A stretch of 64,000 nt of DNA, taken from NCBI GenBank assembly GCA_020635675.1, contig JACJZJ010000001.1, positions 186,001 through 250,000 of the forward strand, in the 5' to 3' direction. Position 1 is the first letter of the stretch, and every line of letters begins with the position of its first letter. The stretch is from Flavobacteriales bacterium. Its GTDB lineage: Bacteria; Bacteroidota; Bacteroidia; Flavobacteriales_F; PHOS-HE28. Made by a program: the position numbers and the translations under genes. Positions 59,773 to 64,000 of this stretch are shown here, piece after piece. The notes beneath the pieces are model-generated. The model saw nothing but the letters and a program-made list of their open reading frames with translations, searched no databases and was not told the DNA's origin.

Positions 59773-60434
59773 GAGCGTGTTTCTTTGCGTGCGATGATGG
59801 TCTCGGCGCCGCGGACCATCTGGCCCAGGCCGACCGTGATCTCGGTTCCCATGGGAAGCAATACGTCCACACGGGAGCCGAACTTGATGAATCCGAACTC
59901 CGAGCAGGGGGCGACCTTCGTGCCTGCGTCGCTGTAGGTGCAGATCCGCCGGGCGAGCGCGCCGGCGATCTGTCGGAAAAGCACGTCGCCCAACTGTTCG
60001 TTGTGCACGACCACCGTGCTCCGTTCGTTCTCGGTGCTCGATTTCGGGTGCCAGGCCACCAGGTATTTGCCGGGGTGGTACTTGGTGTAGGTCACCCTGC
60101 CCCCCACGGGATACCAGTTCACATGCACGTTCAACGGCGACATGAAGATCGAGACCTGGAGGCGGCGATCATGGAAGTACTCCGGTTCCGTGACCTCCTC
60201 GATGGCCACGACCTTCCCGTCCGCCGGAGCATACACAGCGCTGGCGTCAACGCCGTTGTCCCTGCGCGGCACGCGGAAGAATGCGATGATGATCCCGAGC
60301 AGGACGATCAGCACCGCGCTCGAACCCCAGGAAACCGCGACCGGCCATGTTGCCGACCAGATGCCGAACAGGGCGAACGACGCGGTGGCGATGGCCAGCA
60401 GGATGGTGGTGGTCCCCTCGCGATGCAACTGCAT
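59769..60434 (-). CDS. psd: Phosphatidylserine decarboxylase
   Basis: A 221-residue membrane enzyme of the short PSD-A type. It forms phosphatidylethanolamine. Two membrane helices lie at the N-terminus. Then come the conserved APADGKVVAIEEV, IFMSPLNVHVNWYPVGGRVTYTKYHPG, and FGFIKFGSRVDVLLP, whose GS is the self-cleavage site producing the pyruvoyl group. A TATCTTTG element on minus at 60472-60479 may give it its own promoter. CdsA, upstream in the run, makes the CDP-diacylglycerol used in the same pathway. Confidence 0.95.
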   Translation of the reverse strand: MQLHREGTTTILLAIATASFALFGIWSATWPVAVSWGSSAVLIVLLGIIIAFFRVPRRDNGVDASAVYAPADGKVVAIEEVTEPEYFHDRRLQVSIFMSPLNVHVNWYPVGGRVTYTKYHPGKYLVAWHPKSSTENERSTVVVHNEQLGDVLFRQIAGALARRICTYSDAGTKVAPCSEFGFIKFGSRVDVLLPMGTEITVGLGQMVRGAETIIARKETRS

Positions 60435-60471
60435 GATCCCTTGGAACGATCAGGTCGATCACCTGACCGGC

Positions 60472-60479
60472 CAAAGATA
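60472..60479 (-). promoter_or_regulatory. Candidate promoter of psd
   Basis: On minus this reads TATCTTTG (TAnnTTTG), 38 bases before the psd start and just past the cdsA stop at 60500. No TTG at the best upstream distance. Confidence 0.45.
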
Positions 60480-60499
60480 ACGGGACGGGCAGAGGCGCG

Positions 60500-61303
60500 T
60501 CAGATCGCCGCGTGGAGGTACAGCCAGACCGCGGGTGCAGCGATGAGGAACCCGTCGAAACGGTCGAGCAGACCGCCATGTCCGGGGAGCAGGTCACCGG
60601 AATCCTTGACCTGGGCCGCTCTTTTGAAAGCGGACTCCAGGAGGTCGCCCAGTGTGCCGGCCACCACGACGATCGCTCCGACAATGATCCATTGACCGAG
60701 GGAAAGGACGGACCAGTAGCGCGACAGGAACCAGGCCGCGGCGGTGGTGAAAAGGATGGCACCGAGCAGCCCCTCGACGGTCTTTTTCGGCGAGATGTGG
60801 GGTACCAGGAGGTGCCGTCCGAACGATCGACCGGTGACATAGGCCGCGGTGTCGCTGGTCCAGAGAAGTGCCATGGTACCGATGAACAATCTGCCATCGA
60901 TCGCCACGAGCAGGGGGGCCGTGGCGAAAGGCAGCGCGATGTAGATCAGCGTGAACGAGAACGCGCCGAGCTCGCTGGTCGGGTCCACGGGCCTGCGCAT
61001 CAGCACCCAGCCGGCGGTGATGAAGAGCAACAACGCCGCCACGGCGAACGGATGTCCGGCGCGTGGATCGGGGAGGCTGGGGCCGATCGCGATGGTCAGG
61101 TAGAGCGCCACGGTGATGAGGGGCGCCCAGTAGATGGGTGGGGCATCGTGCCCCTGCCATTGCAGCCGATGGAGTTCGATGGCGGACATCAGGGCGATGG
61201 GGAGGAAGAGGAGCATTGTGGTGAAGGGGCCGGCCAGTGCCGCACCGACCGTCACCAGGATGTACACGACGCCTGTGAGGCTGCGGACGAGGACCTCCCT
61301 CAT
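60500..61303 (-). CDS. cdsA: Phosphatidate cytidylyltransferase
   Basis: A 267-residue polytopic membrane enzyme that makes CDP-diacylglycerol from phosphatidate and CTP. The C-terminal signature is clear: TLGDLLESAFKRAAQVKDSGDLLPGHGGLLDRFDGFLIAAP, with the conserved S-x8-KD-x3-PGHGG-x2-D-R-x-D pattern. It has about eight hydrophobic segments. It overlaps the DUF2007 gene as ATGA. Confidence 0.96.
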   Translation of the reverse strand: MREVLVRSLTGVVYILVTVGAALAGPFTTMLLFLPIALMSAIELHRLQWQGHDAPPIYWAPLITVALYLTIAIGPSLPDPRAGHPFAVAALLLFITAGWVLMRRPVDPTSELGAFSFTLIYIALPFATAPLLVAIDGRLFIGTMALLWTSDTAAYVTGRSFGRHLLVPHISPKKTVEGLLGAILFTTAAAWFLSRYWSVLSLGQWIIVGAIVVVAGTLGDLLESAFKRAAQVKDSGDLLPGHGGLLDRFDGFLIAAPAVWLYLHAAI

Positions 61304-61569
61304 GCGTCGCCCTGGTTCTCGAGGATGAAACGGGCCTTGACGAGATGGTCGCGATGCACCATTACGGACACGTCGTTCAGGATCAACGGATAGGCGGTTG
61401 ATCCCTGGTCGAAGACGATGGCCGGAACGTCGTTCGCCCGGAGCATGCCGACGATGAACTCCGCCTCGTGGCGGTCAGCGGTCGTCATCAGCGTGGTCCA
61501 GCGGTCGCGACCGCCGCTGGCCTCCTCAGGCTTCGGCATGACCGGTGGCGGATGGGTCGGTCGGTCCAT
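61300..61569 (-). CDS. DUF2007-like small protein
   Basis: 89 residues from ATG at 61569; ATG at 61539 (MPKPEEAS) gives 79. The core DRWTTLMTTADRHEAEFIVGMLRANDVPAIVFDQGSTAYP fits DUF2007, a small ferredoxin-like fold annotated as putative signal-transducing. The first codons overlap the ftsH 3' end by up to 44 bases. It links ftsH to cdsA in one run. Confidence 0.75.
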   Translation of the reverse strand: MDRPTHPPPVMPKPEEASGGRDRWTTLMTTADRHEAEFIVGMLRANDVPAIVFDQGSTAYPLILNDVSVMVHRDHLVKARFILENQGDA

Positions 61570-63550
61570 CGGGCACCTCCTTCGTCTTCGCGCCGTTCCC
61601 GTTCATCGGGGCCTCCGGGCCCGCCTTCATCTCGCGTTCGAAAAGGCGTTCACCGAAGATCTTCTCCAGGTCCTCCTTGAAGATCACCTCCTTCTCCAGG
61701 AGTTGCTGGGCGAGGGCCTTGAGCTTTTCCTTGTTCTCGGTGAGCAGTCGCTTTGCGCGATCGTACTGGCCCTCGATCATCTTGCTCACCTCCTCGTCGA
61801 TCACCTGAGCGGTGTGTTCGCTGTAGGGTTTGCCGAAGGCGTACTCGTTCTGCCCTGAACTATCGTAGTAGCTGATGTTGCCCACGCGTTCGTTCAGGCC
61901 GTACATGGTCACCATGGCATAGGCCTGCTTGGTCACCTTCTCGAGATCGCTCAGCGCCCCGGTGCTCACCATGCCGAACATGATGTCCTCGGCGGCCCTG
62001 CCGCCCAGTGCGGCGCACATCTCGTCGAGCATCTGCTCGGTGGTGGTCAGGTGGCGTTCGTCGGGAAGGTACCAGGCGGCACCGAGCGAACGGCCACGTG
62101 GCACGATGGTGACCTTCACCAGGGGTGAGGCGTGCTCCACCAGCCAGCTGATCGTGGCATGTCCGGCCTCGTGGAATGCGATGTGACGCTTCTCCTCCGT
62201 GGTGATGATCTTGTTCTTCTTCTCCAATCCGCCGATCACCCGGTCCACTGCATCGAGGAAGTCCTGTTTGTCGATCACCTTCTTCTTGCGTCGCGCGGCG
62301 ATCAGGGCCGCCTCGTTGCAGATGTTGGCGATGTCGGCACCGGAGAAGCCGGGGGTCTGCCGCGCTAGGAACTCCACATCCACGGTGGTGTCCAGTTTCA
62401 AAGGCTTCAGGTGCACCTTGAAGATGGCCTGCCGTTCGTTCAGGTCCGGCATGTCCACGAAGATCTGCCGGTCGAACCGGCCGGGGCGCAGGAGCGCGCG
62501 GTCCAGCACGTCGGCGCGGTTGGTGGCGCCCAGTATGATCACCCCGGAATTGGTGCCGAAACCGTCCATCTCGGTGAGCAGCTGGTTCAGCGTATTCTCC
62601 CGCTCATCGTTCGCGCCCATGCTGATGCTGCGTCCGCGAGCGCGGCCGATGGCGTCGATCTCATCGATGAAGATGATGCTCGGCGCCTTCTCCTTGGCCT
62701 GCTTGAAAAGGTCGCGCACGCGGCTCGCGCCCACCCCCACGAACATCTCCACGAAGTCCGATCCGCTGAGGCTGAAGAAGGGCACGTTCGCCTCGCCGGC
62801 GATCGCCTTGGCCAGGAGGGTCTTTCCGGTGCCCGGTGGGCCCACGAGCAGCGCCCCCTTGGGGATCTTCGCTCCGAGGTCGGTGTATTTCTTCGGGTTC
62901 TTCAGGAAATCGACGATCTCCTGGAGCTCCTCCTTCGCCTCGTCCAATCCGGCCACGTCGTTGAAGGTGATGTTGGTGCTCTTGCCGCCTTCGAACACCT
63001 GCGCGCGGCTCTTGCCGATGTTGAAGATCTGACCACCGGGTCCGCCGCCGCCGCCGATGCGGCGCATGATGAACATCCAGATGGCGGCCATCACCGCGAG
63101 GAAGAGCACCCACTGCAGGATCTCCCGGCCCCAGTTGTCCTGCCGTTTGAAGGAATACCGCACGCCATGCTCCTCATAGTCCTTCTTCAGCTCGTCCTGG
63201 AAGGCGTCTATCGAGCCGATGTTGAAGACGTACTGCGGCCCCGCGGCATTGCTGCCCGTAAGCATCGAGGGGTGCAGTTTGCTCTTGTGCGGTTCCTTGT
63301 CGAGGCTGTCCTTCTTGATGTAGACCTGGGCGACCTCGTCATTGATCACCACCACGCGGTCGACGTCGCCGTGCTGCACCATGGAGGTGTACTCGGTCGG
63401 TTCGATCTCCACGGAGCTTCCGCTCATGGTGAACAGGTTGATCGCCAGGATCACCACGATGATGATGCCGTAGATCCAGTAGAAATTGAAGGAGCGGCGC
63501 GGCTTGCCCTTGTCGTTCCCCGGTCGTTCGTTCTTGTCGTTCTGTTCCAC
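61526..63550 (-). CDS. ftsH: ATP-dependent zinc metalloprotease FtsH
   Basis: A 674-residue membrane AAA+ protease that degrades membrane and regulatory proteins. It has TM1 (FYWIYGIIIVVILAINLF), a periplasmic domain, TM2 (WVLFLAVMAAIWMFIM), an AAA domain (Walker A VGPPGTGKTLLAKAIAGEA, Walker B IIFIDEIDAIG, SRH with RPGRFDRQI), the pore loop FVEMFVGVGASRVRDLF, and the zinc site HEAGH. It has a Gly-rich C-terminal tail. It lies between rsfS and cdsA, an arrangement I regard as typical of Bacteroidetes. Confidence 0.98.
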   Translation of the reverse strand: MEQNDKNERPGNDKGKPRRSFNFYWIYGIIIVVILAINLFTMSGSSVEIEPTEYTSMVQHGDVDRVVVINDEVAQVYIKKDSLDKEPHKSKLHPSMLTGSNAAGPQYVFNIGSIDAFQDELKKDYEEHGVRYSFKRQDNWGREILQWVLFLAVMAAIWMFIMRRIGGGGGPGGQIFNIGKSRAQVFEGGKSTNITFNDVAGLDEAKEELQEIVDFLKNPKKYTDLGAKIPKGALLVGPPGTGKTLLAKAIAGEANVPFFSLSGSDFVEMFVGVGASRVRDLFKQAKEKAPSIIFIDEIDAIGRARGRSISMGANDERENTLNQLLTEMDGFGTNSGVIILGATNRADVLDRALLRPGRFDRQIFVDMPDLNERQAIFKVHLKPLKLDTTVDVEFLARQTPGFSGADIANICNEAALIAARRKKKVIDKQDFLDAVDRVIGGLEKKNKIITTEEKRHIAFHEAGHATISWLVEHASPLVKVTIVPRGRSLGAAWYLPDERHLTTTEQMLDEMCAALGGRAAEDIMFGMVSTGALSDLEKVTKQAYAMVTMYGLNERVGNISYYDSSGQNEYAFGKPYSEHTAQVIDEEVSKMIEGQYDRAKRLLTENKEKLKALAQQLLEKEVIFKEDLEKIFGERLFEREMKAGPEAPMNGNGAKTKEVPDGPTDPSATGHAEA

Positions 63551-63565
63551 TTGCGTCTGTCGTCT

Positions 63566-63940
63566 TCAGGCCACGTTCTCGTAGCGACGGCTCACGGCGT
63601 CGGCCCACAGTTCCTCGATGGCATAGTAGCTGCGTTTGTCCCGATGGAAGATGTGCACCACTACGTCCACGTAATCCATCAGCACCCATTCGGCGATCTG
63701 TATTCCCTCCACGTGCCAGGGCCTTTCACCGGTCCGCTCGCGCGCCACCTTCTCCACGGATCCGGCGATGGACTCCACCTGCCTGTCACTGTCGCCATGG
63801 CAGATGATGAAATGGTCGCAGACCGTGTTCGGCACTCCCCGGAGGTCCAAATGCACGATGTCCTTACCCTTGACCTCCTGGACGCCGGCGATGATGGCGT
63901 CCACCAAGGGAACGCCCAGGGCGCCCGGTGCTCTTTTCAT
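63566..63940 (-). CDS. rsfS: Ribosome silencing factor RsfS
   Basis: A 124-residue protein that binds ribosomal protein uL14 and blocks subunit joining in starvation. Motifs: GKDIVHLDLRGVPNTVCDHFIICHGDSDRQVESIAGSVEKVARE, WHVEGIQIAEWVLMDYVDVVVHIFHRDKRSYYAIEELWADA. It is first in the minus-strand run, 15 bases before ftsH, with a TAnnTTTG element just upstream. Confidence 0.96.
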   Translation of the reverse strand: MKRAPGALGVPLVDAIIAGVQEVKGKDIVHLDLRGVPNTVCDHFIICHGDSDRQVESIAGSVEKVARERTGERPWHVEGIQIAEWVLMDYVDVVVHIFHRDKRSYYAIEELWADAVSRRYENVA

Positions 63941-63960
63941 CCAGTGTATCTTGGTCCGTT

Positions 63961-63968
63961 CAAAGGTA
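63961..63968 (-). promoter_or_regulatory. Candidate promoter of the rsfS-ftsH run
   Basis: On minus this reads TACCTTTG (TAnnTTTG), 21 bases before the rsfS start. The expected TTG further upstream was not found before the window end. Confidence 0.5.
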
Positions 63969-64000
63969 TCTCAATTCCACCACGACGCCCATCAGCGGGC

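Overview
The window looks like a chromosome segment of a GC-rich member of the Bacteroidetes (Bacteroidota), probably Flavobacteriales-like. The evidence is two secreted proteins with C-terminal Por/type IX sorting domains, a type-3 ProS, an OmpP1/FadL-type porin, and several promoters of the Bacteroidetes form (TTTG or TTG, about 19-20 bases, TAnnTTTG). Housekeeping genes sit in tight runs in which the next ATG commonly overlaps the previous TGA.

Layout. (1) 1-11.6 kb is core genome. A minus-strand run of overlapping genes (lpxK, purine nucleoside phosphorylase, a type IX-secreted beta-propeller-like protein, gatB, a lipoprotein cut by the window edge) stands beside a plus-strand Nif3/zinc-ribbon pair, an outer-membrane-protein/lipoprotein pair, and proS with a conserved unknown. 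(2) 11,686-33,196 is a mobile island of about 21.5 kb inserted in the 3' end of tRNA-Glu(UUC). Its limits are a 13-bp direct repeat of the tRNA end. Inside each end lie 10-bp-phased GTTCGCC repeats (likely integrase arm sites), and a tyrosine recombinase lies at the right end. The island brings its own terminator to the tRNA, while the terminator that presumably served the tRNA before insertion is now stranded 21.5 kb away, just past the right repeat. (3) 33.4-57.5 kb is an exopolysaccharide/capsule locus in two blocks around rpsT and radC. Block one has wza, wzc, a flippase, a polymerase, glycosyltransferases, an acetyltransferase, an epimerase, a WecG/TagA-type transferase, an initiating sugar-phosphate transferase and a convergent secreted beta-helix protein. 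Block two is an overlapping run of a UDP-GlcNAc 2-epimerase, a VpsJ-like toroid, an acyl carrier protein, a GNAT, an AAC(3)-type acetyltransferase, a polysaccharide deacetylase and a second GNAT. (4) 57.5-64 kb is core genome again: upp, a membrane protein and a HAD phosphatase on plus; rsfS, ftsH, a DUF2007 protein, cdsA, psd and a lipoprotein on minus.

Island cargo. An ArsR-controlled mer-like operon (perfect 24-bp palindromic operator, HMA-like lipoprotein, MerT-MerP fusion, GDCC small protein) has no mercuric reductase. A czc/cus-type efflux operon has a DUF6660-like protein, a CzcA pump fused to its own CzcC outer-membrane channel, CzcB, and a P1B ATPase with DKTR in place of DKTG. Between the two metal operons lies an uncharacterised, defence-like group: paired membrane-anchored proteins, a CoiA-like nuclease, and a 1269-residue protein with a nuclease-like N-terminus and a possible degenerate NTPase core. 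Next to the integrase are an excisionase-like winged helix protein and a probable HUH (rolling-circle Rep-like) protein, so the island may mobilise or replicate.

Best candidates for something new are the 1269-residue protein and its neighbours, and the carrier-protein-coupled glycan modification run at 51.2-57.5 kb. All family assignments rest on motif recognition by eye; no database search or structure prediction was run.
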